Positions 48,112 to 59,090 of a DNA stretch of 64,000 nt are shown here, piece by piece. Each line of letters begins with the position of its first letter. Within the stretch, counting starts at the first letter, position 1. Source of the stretch: Lepas anatifera. Its lineage: Eukaryota; Arthropoda; Thecostraca; Lepadidae. Both the position numbers and the translations under genes were made by a program. The stretch is taken from positions 558,001 to 622,000 of the forward strand of contig JAOTON010002191.1 of NCBI GenBank assembly GCA_034440635.1, read 5' to 3'. The notes beneath the pieces were generated by a model. That model made no database searches, was not told where the DNA came from, and was given only the letters and a program-made list of their open reading frames with translations.

Positions 48112-48260
48112 GTGTACCCGGGGAAAACTAATTCGGATCTGGTTATAACTGAGACGGGATCGACAGCAATAAACGCAATGACTGCCCGAGAAATGACTAT
48201 GGAGATAGTTCAGCCAAGATATATCTGGGAAAACTTGCTCCGCGAATTTGCGGTATGAGG
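48112..48260 (-). promoter_or_regulatory. Possible non-coding first exon and promoter of the large gene
   Basis: The stretch around 48000-48130 is CpG-richer than its surroundings, and the minus strand has a donor at 48112. There is no TATA box. A 5' exon here is inference, and its upstream boundary is unknown. Confidence 0.3.
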
Positions 48261-48272
48261 CGGGGAATGATA

Positions 48273-49391
48273 TTAACCCTATTTCGGCGGGGGCTAAATT
48301 GCCCCCTAAGGTTTTTAGAATATCTCGAAACGGCTTGCGATAGAACTTTGAAACTTCCTGACTTTTCCTAAACTAGTACAGGCGGTTTTTGAAATTGTAA
48401 TATCTTATTTACCAGGGGGGAGCTATGGCTGGGTTTTTGGGGAGGTTCTTCCACAAACAGTATTATCGTTGGATGGGTTTTTGTAAAGGAAGCCGTCTCT
48501 GCTGATCCTGATACCAGTTATATGGTTTTATTATATATTTTTATGTGAGATGATAGTGCATTATTGTCACTATTTGTATTCATCAGGGGCGGTTACAGCA
48601 GTTCAAATGGGGGAATGTTATCAGAAGGACTAAACGTTAGTAAGTGAGAAGACTGCTTACAGCCGTGCAGGGCGAATACAATTGGGTATATGAAAATTCA
48701 AAATAGTTATACCAATTCTAGATTACCGAGGCGTGTCCGTCACTACACATTTTAAATGCATATTCCGCCAGTATCACCGCCGCGACTAATATCGTTGTAT
48801 ATTAAAATGTGTTTATCCCCCCACCCGCCCCCACCACGAGTCCTTGATCCGCCTATGTCCCCCCTTTCCCAGAGCTGCCATGGGAGGGTAAATTATGAAA
48901 TAAATTTACTAGTCAGGGACATATACTCATGATACCACTGCATATTGTTGGGATGTTTTTCCCACTGTTTTACTTACTGCATCCGCCCCTGATGAGTTTT
49001 TCTTTTTATTTATTTATGTGTAAGATGCCAGCAGTATATCGGCTTCTAATCCGCGTAAAACTTTTAGGTTGTATATATTTCCTCATAGTCTGTCCTGAAC
49101 TGCCATTGAATTTATTTTGGTAACTCGAGTATATGACAATTTTGGGTCATTATTTGTAAATCTGAACTAGTTTTGTGAAAATCGTAAACAGAGACAGGGT
49201 TATGGAAAATCTAAAAATACACAAAATTGTATATTTTGACGACTTTTCCTTAAAATCAAAATTTTGAAATTTTTTTTTTAAAATAAAGTTTGCGTCGGGA
49301 ATCTATAGCACTTTGATTTTAAATCGGCCGGTTGATTCGAGATCTTGGGGGCCGATATTGCCCCTGCCGAAATGGGGTGGCCTAATGTTAA
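48273..49391. mobile_element. TTAA-flanked element, family 2, shortened copy
   Basis: The element starts TTAACCCTATTTCGGCGGGG and runs to TTAA at 49388-49391; the last few bases before it are diverged. It matches 55570-56812 over its whole length in the same orientation, but is 124 bp shorter, almost entirely through gaps of one to four bases. There is no transposase frame. Confidence 0.7.
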
Positions 49392-50267
49392 TGATCAGTC
49401 AAGCGCCCAATTTTGGAAGGGTACTCTAGTTCGTCATTGCAGTGGGAGACGCGTTTCCCTGTCCTCGCTGTAAACACTCATGGTTACGGCGGTACGCGGT
49501 GGTGTCCTTTCCCGAGATGCGTTATGACAATAGCTGTATGCAGAGCTTTTAAGTTCGTCTACAGCTGTTGGGGGTGATGGTGCCAACGAAAGACAGATCG
49601 ATGTTAATCAGCTACCTCCAGCGACAAGTTATATTTCGAATTTTCGTTCATTTTAGACATTCGTTGCTTTGTTCCACCTTAATGTCTGAGTACCATCCAA
49701 CCTCGACCTACCCTACATATCCGTGTCGTGTGTAGAGTAGCGCAGACAACTGCAGCCTCTGCCTCTGATGCTCATTTGATTTACTTACTTTGTTGCACTC
49801 CTAGAAAGGAATGCGAGGCTGCTTCATACGTTTGCGATGTTTGACACATACAAATATATGCAGTTATGATCAGGGGCCTCTCCATCGGGGACATGTTGGG
49901 CCGGATAATCGGGGGAGGGGTGATTCTCTCCACCACCCCTCCCCCCACTTTGAGCTGAGTGTGCAGTTCTAAAAAGGGGTTTCGCACCAAAAAAAAAATA
50001 AAGGCTGAATTTAATTATAGGAATGTTTCACTCTACAACGTTTAGTATGCTGCTGCGTTTTAAGCTACAACTACCTTGTCTAGCGAGTGGAAGAGGAAAA
50101 TTGGCCGTGAGATTCCATCGTCCGGTCTGCTCCCCCCCTGCTAAGAATGTGTATTGACGGATTTGGGTATGGCCAAAAGTTAAAACAGTGCTGCACATTT
50201 GATTAGTTTCCTTTATGATTATGTTCAAACTATTAGCACCATAGCCATTAAAGGGGCGCCATAGCCA
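49392..50267. other. No gene seen
   Basis: This is unassigned sequence between two TTAA-flanked elements. The G/C run near 49910-49950 (CCACCCCTCCCCCC) is low complexity. Confidence 0.4.
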
Positions 50268-51113
50268 TTAACACGCGCATTGACGGGGGTCTGGGCCACC
50301 TTCGCTTTGATGGGGGGGGTACCTGCCCCTTTCCCCGTAAGATCTCGATAACCACGCTAGGTAGTGAAAAACGGTAAACGGCGTTGGGTAGCCCATCCAC
50401 TTCTCCATCGAAAATTTTTTTAACCATTTTTTGTCAGGTCACATTTAAGGTCACTAGAGGTCAAAACATGCCGTCACAGGGATAACATGTAAATAAAGGT
50501 TTTCGGCCATTACATCTAAACAAGTAAGGATAGAGCAAAACAACTTGAACCGTATGAATCCTTGCATCAAGCCGAATCGAATGATATTCGATATGACCTT
50601 GCTAGGTCAAATCAAGGATTTGACTTGACCTGAGGTCAGGTCAAGGTCAAATATAAAATGCATATCATTAGAACCGCAAAGAAAAGGCGAATCTGATGCA
50701 GTCAACATAACGTTATATCACCATCTGTTATTAAGTTATTCAGTTAAAACCATTTTCCCATGTATTTCCAATGGAGAGGTCATGGCTTGTACCTGACCTT
50801 TGGTCATCGATGTCAAAAATACCGGAACATGTTTTAGAGAACTCGGTAGGGCCATCATGTGGTATAAATTTCAATCGGATAAGTTCACCCGGTTCCGACT
50901 TATGCTATCTTAAATTTTTGAGGTCAGGTCACTTGACCTGTACTGGTGACCCGACCTGAGATGACCTAACCTTAAAATTTTGAAAAAAATTGGTAAAACT
51001 GATGAAAGAAAAGGTATGCCGAGTACGGCGGCGCTACGCCCTGCAGTTTTTATGCTATCTCCGAAAAACCCGAGGGGGTGGGTACCCGCCCTTCCCGTCA
51101 ATGCGAGTGTTAA
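50268..51113. mobile_element. TTAA-flanked element, family 3, rich in AGGTCA motifs
   Basis: It begins TTAACACGCGCATTGACGGG and ends with the inverse of TTAACACTCGCATTGACGGG. Each end has a GGTACC-containing motif 40-60 bp inside. The interior (50430-50965) is packed with AGGTCA/TGACCT hexamers, as in the family 1 element at 11690. The ends of the two families are unrelated beyond the TTAA. There is no transposase frame, so it is non-autonomous, probably piggyBac-type. Confidence 0.75.
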
Positions 51114-52002
51114 AACGCACACAGCCCAAATATTTGTGGACTTTGAACTGAGGTATCAAGCGGGTGGAGCATGCAGAAAAATCTTATATATATATTTTGT
51201 CTCGAAGCTCACCTTTCACGGAGAACAAAAGAACAAGTGATTCGGGGATGGCTGGTGCACACATTCTATTACATCGCAAATGATGGCATTCGAACATTTA
51301 TTACGTTCGAACAGGTGACTACTTTGTATTCCCATACCTTCCCAATAGTGGCAATCCCTTCGGATTTAATCGACTGCGGACCAGAGCCCTTTAGTAAGAC
51401 CTGTTTTTTTTTGAAAGGGAAAAACTACTTTGTACTTGTCTGAAAGCTGTTGTACCCCCTGCCTAGATCTTCTACGTCAAACAAGGGGCTGAAGTGCCTG
51501 AGAAGAAAACACGGCTGCCTTCTTGACCATAAAATTTGCTCCATAGGTTCTTTTTAACAATGGGAAACGAGTGTCCATTTCCCATGTTTCCGTTGGCCGC
51601 CCGTCTCGTTTGGTCTCGTGTTGCACGCAGCGAGAACGACTAGGTCAAAAACGTTTTTAAGGTAGATGGATTATCCCCCTCTTCCGTCTCCCGCACATAT
51701 TTCCGTCTGATCTTCGCTTATTCGAGGCATAAACCACCGCTCGTCAAGCGGGCTTTTTCCGTGCAAAAAGCAGGAGTGAAGTTTCCGGCGTGGCCTCAGT
51801 GGAGCGGGCTTGCGGCCGGCGGGAGCACTGAACTCAATCGGCATTCAGCCAACAGGAAAGCCCAGACAGACAAACGGTACGCCACCGTGAAGTCCAGCGA
51901 TCCATGAGGCTGCCGCAGATAATGACGGCTCACACGTGTACCCGACACCAAACGGGGGGCTGCATATTCATGAATACAGTTCTTTGTTTGTTTTTTACCA
52001 GA
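51114..52002. other. No gene seen
   Basis: Short frames only. TTCGAACATTTATTACGTTCGAA near 51290-51312 is a small inverted repeat. Confidence 0.4.
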
Positions 52003-52197
52003 CGCTGCTACTAGCTGGAGTGAAGAAAAGCTTGGAAATGATGGACCGGGTGTGGTCTGAACTACTTACTGCGCTACAGGACAGGGCAGGACGGTTGCCT
52101 CGCTCTTTAACAGTCACCCTCGTTCAGTATTCAGCTTTACGAGGAACAGCACACAGTTCAACCTACTTACCTCAAATGAGGCGCACAGGTTTACGGT
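52003..52197 (+). CDS. Candidate exon, product unknown
   Basis: A strong acceptor (TTTGTTTGTTTTTTACCAG) and the donor TACG/GTAAGA bound 195 nt that stay open in one frame: TLLLAGVKKSLEMMDRVW, continuing through SELLTALQDRAGRLPRS to MRRTGL. No partner exon was found and codon bias is weak, so a non-coding RNA exon is also possible. Confidence 0.3.
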
Positions 52198-53113
52198 AAG
52201 ACTGGAAAGTGGCATATATTGAAAGGGTCGCGTTCTTCGCGTTATATGCGAGGGGTGGTAGGGCTGGTGTTTATACATCTTCAGGAGCACGCTGTCTTAA
52301 TTTGACAACTAAGTCTCGAGGTGCGTTGCACCTTCTTCTGGCATTGTATTATCGCTCCCAAACCGTTGCGGATGTTGCAGCTGTAGGGAGGCATTTTTTT
52401 CTTGATACGATAACTTGTGGACTTTGACTTGGCCTCAGGCCAGGTCGCTGGTTTAAGATTTTGACGGAAATTTTACCGGATCTGTTCCTATTTATCAGCC
52501 ATGTCACAGAAATTAAGACACATATGACGTTAGGGGCTGTTCATAAATGACATCTGACTTGTCGAGGGGGAGGGAGGGGGTTGGCTGAAAAGTGACGTGC
52601 CATGACGTGGTTGCGGGAGGAGGGAGGATGTTGGCCGATAAGTAACGTGCCATGACTCTGGTGGGCTTTGACCACCGGTGATTTTGTTGTTAGTTTTTCC
52701 TATTGAGTGAGTCGTGATTGGGTTTGACGAGGAAAGTGGAGCTGCCTCGGATTAGGATTGAAGCCAAACAGAAACAGAACGCTTGATCTTTGGCTCCGCT
52801 TTATGTCGCCAACGTCGGAGCAAGCGGAGAGGAATGTTTTTAATGGGAGAGATTGGCCAAAAGGTAACGCCATGATATTGGGAAGGGGAGAGGTCCGTGA
52901 AAAAGACGCCATTACATGGGGGTCTACTTAAAAGGGACATCACGATATAGGGGGAGGGGGTTTCGAAAACCTGCCAAAACATGACGTCATATATGGACAG
53001 CCCGTTATTGAGCCCGTCGTATTTTTAGTAAACCACCGAAATATCATAACTATGTTATTGGAAAGAATGTCAGCTTCTTTTTGAATCGAAATAGCAGTTG
53101 ATATCAATATCTT

Positions 53114-53233
53114 ACCTTCTCGGTGACAGTGTCTTTATCAACTTTAGATTGTGAAGCCTTTTCGTGTGAATCCGGCGCCTCACTCGCCTTCACCCGGTCG
53201 ATACCCCTGTACCGTGGAATCCCCCCGTCAGCT
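53114..53233 (-). CDS. Candidate exon, product unknown
   Basis: On the minus strand an acceptor with a pyrimidine tract (CACCGTTCCTACGTACAG) and the donor GAGAAG/GTAAGA bound 120 nt. With two bases completing the incoming codon, it reads DGGIPRYRGIDRVKASEA and then a charged stretch ending KVDKDTVTEK. The hydrophilic, charged composition fits a disordered protein segment. It is upstream of the large MYND gene on the same strand, but its outgoing phase does not lead into that exon's frame. Confidence 0.35.
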
Positions 53234-54309
53234 GTACGTAGGAACGGTGAAATGGTCAGTAGACATGTTCCACAGCACCGGATCGGGAAAATGCCGTGCG
53301 AATTCCGACCAGGGTTCTCACAGTGGCGCTGTCTGACGCGAGCGTTATGTGTTTGGCGGTCTCCCCAGCCGAGCGGTGTCGGCGCGGCCTTGCGATCCGG
53401 CCACAGAGCGGGCCGCCCCTTCACACGGGTATCGTCTCTATTGCTTCACGTGGCCACATACCTGTGTGCTGGGTTCATTCACATAGTGGAGTGGCAATGG
53501 ACGCACTTCTGCGACAAAGTCAACATGTTGCATTTGCAGTTGGTTCATGGTTCCGAGGGAGTTGATATTTCTGATGACGAGTGTATGTAGTAGGAGTATC
53601 GGGCTTTGTCCGATACCTTTCGAGTGGTATACTGCATTAAAACAGTGGGTAAAAATGCTTCGCGATGGCCTGGGTGTTCACAGCATGGTCATTAAGTTCT
53701 GCAAGATTTGAAGTCAAGATACATGCACCCAGCAATGGTATGTACCTCTAACATGCGGCAGGCACGCCTTCGCTCATTCATGAAAGCCTGCGGTGTCAAC
53801 TCTAGATACCGGACATTTTATCGACTTGTGGCGCAACTGAGTGACTGCAAACATTGAGTGAAAACATCGAGTTATCAGACCAGGCAGAACGTCGCAGACA
53901 GACAAACGAAAGGTGGGACGCAATCAGTGGCATGGCTCTCCTATCGCTGCTGCTGAATCACTGCGACTTCTCACTCGGCGAGGTTTCGCACCCAAAAAGC
54001 CCCATGTACTTTATCACGGAATCAGCTATCGAAATAGACCACTTTTTTAAAAATTCTGAAAGAAACAGTGTATTGACAAAATAGGTTTCAGAATCAGGAA
54101 ACCACATTTTGTTTCCACCTCAAATCCTTCTAAACAAAGATATCGCCTCTTATCTTACTACGCTGGGTTGACCCAAGCATCGCGTGGAATCATGAATCTG
54201 GCAGCTTGCGGCGGCTTGCAACATGTAGGGCTGCTTGGCCATGCCATTTGTTAATATGTATCACGTGACATGCGCTGCCAAACGGAAAGGGGTGCTTTCA
54301 TGGTTTGAA
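53234..54309. other. No gene recognised
   Basis: A 155-codon + strand frame (53123-53590) crosses this stretch antisense to the candidate exon above. It shows no domain, so I do not call it. Confidence 0.35.
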
Positions 54310-54545
54310 ATGAGGTAGTAAGCCCCTTTACTCTCAACTTTAAATTTTGCGGAAATTTTATACAGAGAGCTTTGTGTGAAAGTAAATATGTCAGCAGTGG
54401 TTTCTCGACATGCTCTACAAAACAGTTATCTCAGTTCAAAACCCAGCATGAAGGTGAAACACTCCCTTTAAAGGGAGTGTGCCACCTTTATAATGGGTTT
54501 CGAACTGAGAAGGCAATGTTGAAGAGCGTGTTAACACGCGGCCCG
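54310..54545. repeat. Family B repeat with head-to-head palindrome
   Basis: AGTGGTTTCTCGACATGCTC...CTCAGTTCAAAACCC...ACACTCCCTTTAAAGGGAGTGTGCC...GGGTTTCGAACTGAG...GAGCGTGT forms an imperfect palindrome of about 120 bp, centred near 54471. Single-sided copies occur near 4.9, 9.8 (inverted), 18.2 and 34.3 kb, so the palindrome is probably two repeat ends facing each other. Confidence 0.75.
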
Positions 54546-55569
54546 GTGGGAGGCGAAATTAGCCGCCCTCCTGGATTTCCTTAGATAACGCAGAAACGAA
54601 GACACGCAGATCATTGTAACTTTCAATAGCTTATCCCTGATAAATTCCACGCATTACCATTCGTTTAGGTCAGGTCATGTCAGGTCAAGGAGTTATTCAA
54701 GGTCAAGCGACCCGACCTAAAAACCCAAAATCACGGGTTTGAAGCAGCGCCTAAGGAGCATCTGTCAACCAATCAGTTAGAAACCTTCACATGATAAGGT
54801 CTTTAGGGCCTACAAATCCTGCATCTCAGAATTTGCATATTATTGACCTAAGATGGGTTAGATTTTTTTGTCAACCATTATAAATGTATCATGAAAAATA
54901 GAACCGGCTCGTTTTCAGTAAATACAGGATATATTAACTTGAAAACCCCGAAACCGTCTATTCTTACTACAATCTTAAATATCAAGTTAAATTTTTGACC
55001 ATCTGATCTCTCAAAGGTCATGTGAGGTCACATGGGCATACAGTGATTTTTTGGCCAAAACTTCGCATTGATTAGAGATAAGGGTTCCATTTTGCTTGTA
55101 TCGTGCTTATCTTGTCACGGGGAGTCGATTGATATGCAACATGACCACACCAGGTCACCAAGTGACCCTGACCTAGCTTGATGTCAGGCTATTTTCACCA
55201 TTTGACCTAGCAATCAAATTATACATAATTCAATTCGCCGCGATGAGAGACAGTCAATAATGCCTTAAGATTTGCTCTACCTCCGCTGAGTAACAATATA
55301 GAGGGGAAAATGTACACTGCCCTGTTGTAAGCCTATAGAACCTTCCTTAACCTCTAATGACCTCAATATTGACCTGAATTAAAAATAGTTCGTATGATTA
55401 ATCTTCGTTTAGTTAAAGGCTTTCGAACGCCTTCCGTTATATTTATTTAGCTTTTCTGTGAAATGAGATACGGAATGGGGGGTGAAATTTTGTACAGGGT
55501 GTCACGAAACCCTCTACAAATAATTGAACCACTGATATGTTTTGCCCTGGGATGTTTTTAATTTGCACC
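54546..55569. repeat. AGGTCA-rich stretch, possibly an old element
   Basis: From about 54665 to 55380 the hexamers AGGTCA and TGACCT recur in both orientations, as inside the TTAA-flanked elements at 11690 and 50268. No clear terminal repeats were found, so this may be a decayed relative. Confidence 0.45.
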
Positions 55570-56812
55570 TTAACCCTATTTCCGGCAGGGGGGCTAATAT
55601 TGCCCCCTTCAGGTTTTTCGAGAATATCTCCGAAACGGCTTGCGATAGAACTTTGAAACTTCCTGACTTTTCCTAAAACTAGTACAGGCAGGTTTTCTGA
55701 AATTTTCAAGATTATATATTTACCAGGGGCGGAGCTATGGCTGGGTTTTTGGGGAGGTTCTATCCACAAACCAAGTATTATCGTATGCGATGGGTTTTTT
55801 TGTAAAAGGAAGCCGTCTCTGCTGATCCTGATACCAGTTATTTGGTTTTATTATATCATTTTTTATGTGAGATGATAGTGCATTCACAATTGTCACTATT
55901 TGTATTCATCAGGGGCGGTTACAGCAGTTCAAAATGGGGGAATGTTATCAAGAAGGACTAAACGTTAGTAAGTGAGAAGACTGCTTACAGCCGTGTCAGG
56001 GCGAATACAATTGGGTATATGAAAATTCAAAATAGTTATAACCCAATTCTAGATTACCAGAGGCGTGTCCAGTCACTACACATTTTCAAAATGTATATTC
56101 CCAGCCAGTATCACCGCCGCGACTCAATATCGTTGTATATTGAAAATGTGTTTCCAATCACCCCAACCCCCCACGACGAGTCCTTGATCCGCCTATGTCA
56201 CCCCCTTTCCCAGAGCTGCCATAGGAGGGTAAAAATTATCAGAAATTAAATTTCAACTAGTCGAGGGACTAATATACTCATGCATACCATTCGCATATTG
56301 TTGGTATGTATTTTACCCCACTGTTTTACCTTACTGCATCCGCCCCTGATGAGTTTTTCACTTTTTTCTCATTTATTTATGTGTCAAAGATGCCAAGCAG
56401 TATATGACGGCTTCTAATCCGCGTAACAAAAACTTTTTAGGTTGTATATATTTCCCCTCATAGTCCTGGTCCTGGAACTGCCATTGAATTTCGAATTTTT
56501 GCGTAACTCGAGTATATGAAAATTTTGGGTCAATTATTTGTAAATCTGAACTAGTTTTGTGAAAATCGTACAACAGAGACAAGGGTTATGGAAAATCTAA
56601 AAAATACACAAAAATTGTATATTTTGCACGACCTTCTCCTAAAAAATAAAAATTTTGAAATTTTCTTTTTTTCAAAATAAAGTTTAGCAGCAGAGGAATC
56701 TATCGCACTTTGAATTTTCAAAATCGGCCGGTTAGATTACGAGATCTTAGGGGCCGATATTGCCCCCCTGCCGGAAATAGGGGTAGCCGGAGCCTGACGG
56801 AAATAGGGTTAA
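55570..56812. mobile_element. TTAA-flanked element, family 2, full copy (1,243 bp)
   Basis: It starts TTAACCCTATTTCCGGCAGG and ends with the inverse of TTAACCCTATTTCCGTCAGG. A second inverted match (CTATTTCCGGCAGGGGGG) lies just inside the right end. The partner copy is at 48273-49391. No transposase frame is present; TTAA borders and CCC ends suggest a non-autonomous piggyBac-type element. Confidence 0.8.
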
Positions 56813-57177
56813 AGCTCGATGTACTGCGTCACGGAGTTAGCTCTCCGGACTTAGAGCTTTCTAGGGTGGCAAGAAATTGACAAATTGCAGGTGCAGTTAG
56901 AAAAAGCTGTTAAATGTTTGATTCGCTAGATCATCACGTACACGAATATTTTTTCTGACCAGGGTGTGCACAGGAGTTCGAAATTTTGTTGTGCATGCTG
57001 TTCAAAAGCTCGACCTTAACTTACAGTATTTATCTGTGTGTGCCTGAACTCAAACTGCACTGAACAGCAACCTTCAATTTCGCAAAATCGCGGGATTTTT
57101 CATAGAACGGTCAGATATATATTCATTAATGGCAGGCTGGCTAACTCGTTCTCCCTCTTCCAACTAGGCACTTCCAG

Positions 57178-57267
57178 GGATCCGTTTCAAAGTTCAAGCT
57201 CATGCTGAACTGCATTACTGCTGCCTGAGCGTGCATCAGCTCGTCAACACCGCCAACTCCGCCTTTG
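57178..57267 (+). CDS. Candidate receptor-like exon (possible gustatory receptor fragment)
   Basis: Tandem acceptors (CCAACTAG ending 57167 and CACTTCCAG ending 57177) precede an open stretch reading IRFKVQAHAELHYCC, then LSVHQLVNTANSAFG, ending at the donor TTTG/GTGAGC. The pattern of a charged helix with H..L....LVN.AN.AFG resembles the segment before the last membrane helices of arthropod gustatory receptors, where an intron is common. The resemblance is judged by eye only and no partner exons were found. Reading through the donor stays open to a TGA about 80 bases further on, so a terminal exon is also possible. Confidence 0.3.
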
Positions 57268-58288
57268 GTGAGCACGGTTCAGGCCGTCGTCAGTGTGATG
57301 ACTGGGCCGATGCAGGCGACACGATCTGTCTGCATCTCATGCACGCCCCCACGTGCTGCCGGTGCTGACTCGGGTTCCAGGGAAGATACGTGGCGAAAAG
57401 CACCCGTCAGAGGTAGTGACGCATTGGAACATCTCAGTTCGACCAGTATACCATGACTGAGGTGTAGTTGACAGGGCTGACAAGAAAGTGATAAGGCCTC
57501 AATAAGACCGCACTATTTTCAAGGTTATTGTCTGCGAAATCTGACGTCTCAATCAGAAGCTAGTATAGTTGGCCCTCTCGGCCTAATAAACCACCATACA
57601 AGCCACTAGGTATTCTAAACGCTGCGGAACGCTGCACCCCGTCTTCTGCCAAAGATAATAGGAGCTGTGACGTGTACAGGCCGCCGAAGGGTTGCCAAGA
57701 GCAGTGCGGTGCCGCGGGCCGTCCTGGCCCCTGGTCAATGCAGTGACACGAGGCGGCAGCGGTACAGGGCCAACTTCCAGCTATCTTCATCTCACCTGGC
57801 TGCGCCAGTCACGGACACCTGAAGCTTGCCGTTAGCAAAAATTCCGGCAAAGTTTCACACTAACCAATCTTTTTGGATGTCAGAAGCTGTTGATGAATGA
57901 AAGTGACTTCTAGTCTAACAGTTTCCGACGCCTGAAATGGAAACAAATCACACACATGCATACATATGTATATCAATTATGGATTTTGCTGCTTTCTGCT
58001 GGGTTAAGTGCATGTGGACCAGTTCAGATCCCAACAAGGCGAGCATGGAATCCTGTGACCGCATTTTGATTCACTGTACCCACTAACCATTTACAACAGG
58101 CATGCAACAGGAAACAGGGGTCACTGATAGTACTGACAAAGCCCCTACCATGCTGAAAGGACAGCTTTCAATGACAGGAGTTAACTCAAGATTGGTCTAT
58201 AATTAAGGACTCTGAGTGCTTTTTTTTGCTTATTACACTACCATGACATCTGGACTGCCACATTCCGATCCATACACGTCGAACTACA
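57268..58288. other. No gene recognised
   Basis: The G/C-richer part at 57600-57790 has a minus-strand frame without domain or splice support. The rest is A/T-rich. Confidence 0.35.
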
Positions 58289-59090
58289 GGGTGTTTCAGA
58301 AAGAATGATATTTTTTAATTGTTTGGCAAAGGACTAAAAATCCTTCAAAGCCATCGAACAAAACGGTCATTTTAATGGTGATTTGAGGGGCATTTTTCTA
58401 AAAAAATTATTTTATTAGCATCAACTATTTTCATCCATATTAAATGTACTCGAAAATGATGCAAGAAACATTAAATATGTCAGCTTATATTTGAGAAAAC
58501 GGAACTGACAGCACTCTAAAAAAGCTTTGGCGCAAAATAGACACCTAAGCATGCACATCAAAATCAAAAGTTTCAGTAATATTTCATGTCTAATTTTTTT
58601 GGCTCAAGCTGTTCTCCGACCTAAAATATGAATGACTCGATGCGGTGGACACAGCGCAAAAGACCCCACTGTTCACCGCAGAACAAGGGGCATTAGCCGA
58701 TTGCGGGATTGCTTGGTTTGACTCGAGCTTTCCTAAGCACGAGAGGCATGCTGTTTTTTTTTAGAATTAATTGCCAGAGGCAATGTACGTGCGTACTGTA
58801 ATGTACCGCAGTTATGATGTAATATTTGCAGTATCATTGGTGTGATACTTGTCAGGTGATACGCGCGTGATTTCTGCGAAAATTTTCGATGAAGGTAGGA
58901 AGGACAGTGTTTTCAACTCATTTTTATGACTGCTTTCAACTGGTAAATATATAAAAAAAATCAAAATACGTAAAGTCGTACATGTCCCGAAATTTGTTTT
59001 TGTTTGATATGCAAATCATACCAGAACAACCTATTTATAGCTGTATCTTGATCAACTCAAAAATATCATTCATTATCAAACACCCTGTAG
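58289..59090. mobile_element. TA-flanked inverted-repeat element, copy 2 (about 0.8 kb)
   Basis: The ends are CAGGGTGTTTCAGAAAGAAT and the inverse of CAGGGTGTTTGATAATGAAT, flanked by TA on both sides. The interior corresponds, inverted, to 34632-35394. TA target site and CAGGGTG ends suit a Tc1/mariner-type MITE. There is no transposase frame. Confidence 0.7.

Noticed and set aside
53123..53590. A 155-codon + strand frame
   Set aside because: There is no domain or splice support, and the opposite strand has a splice-bounded exon in the same place.
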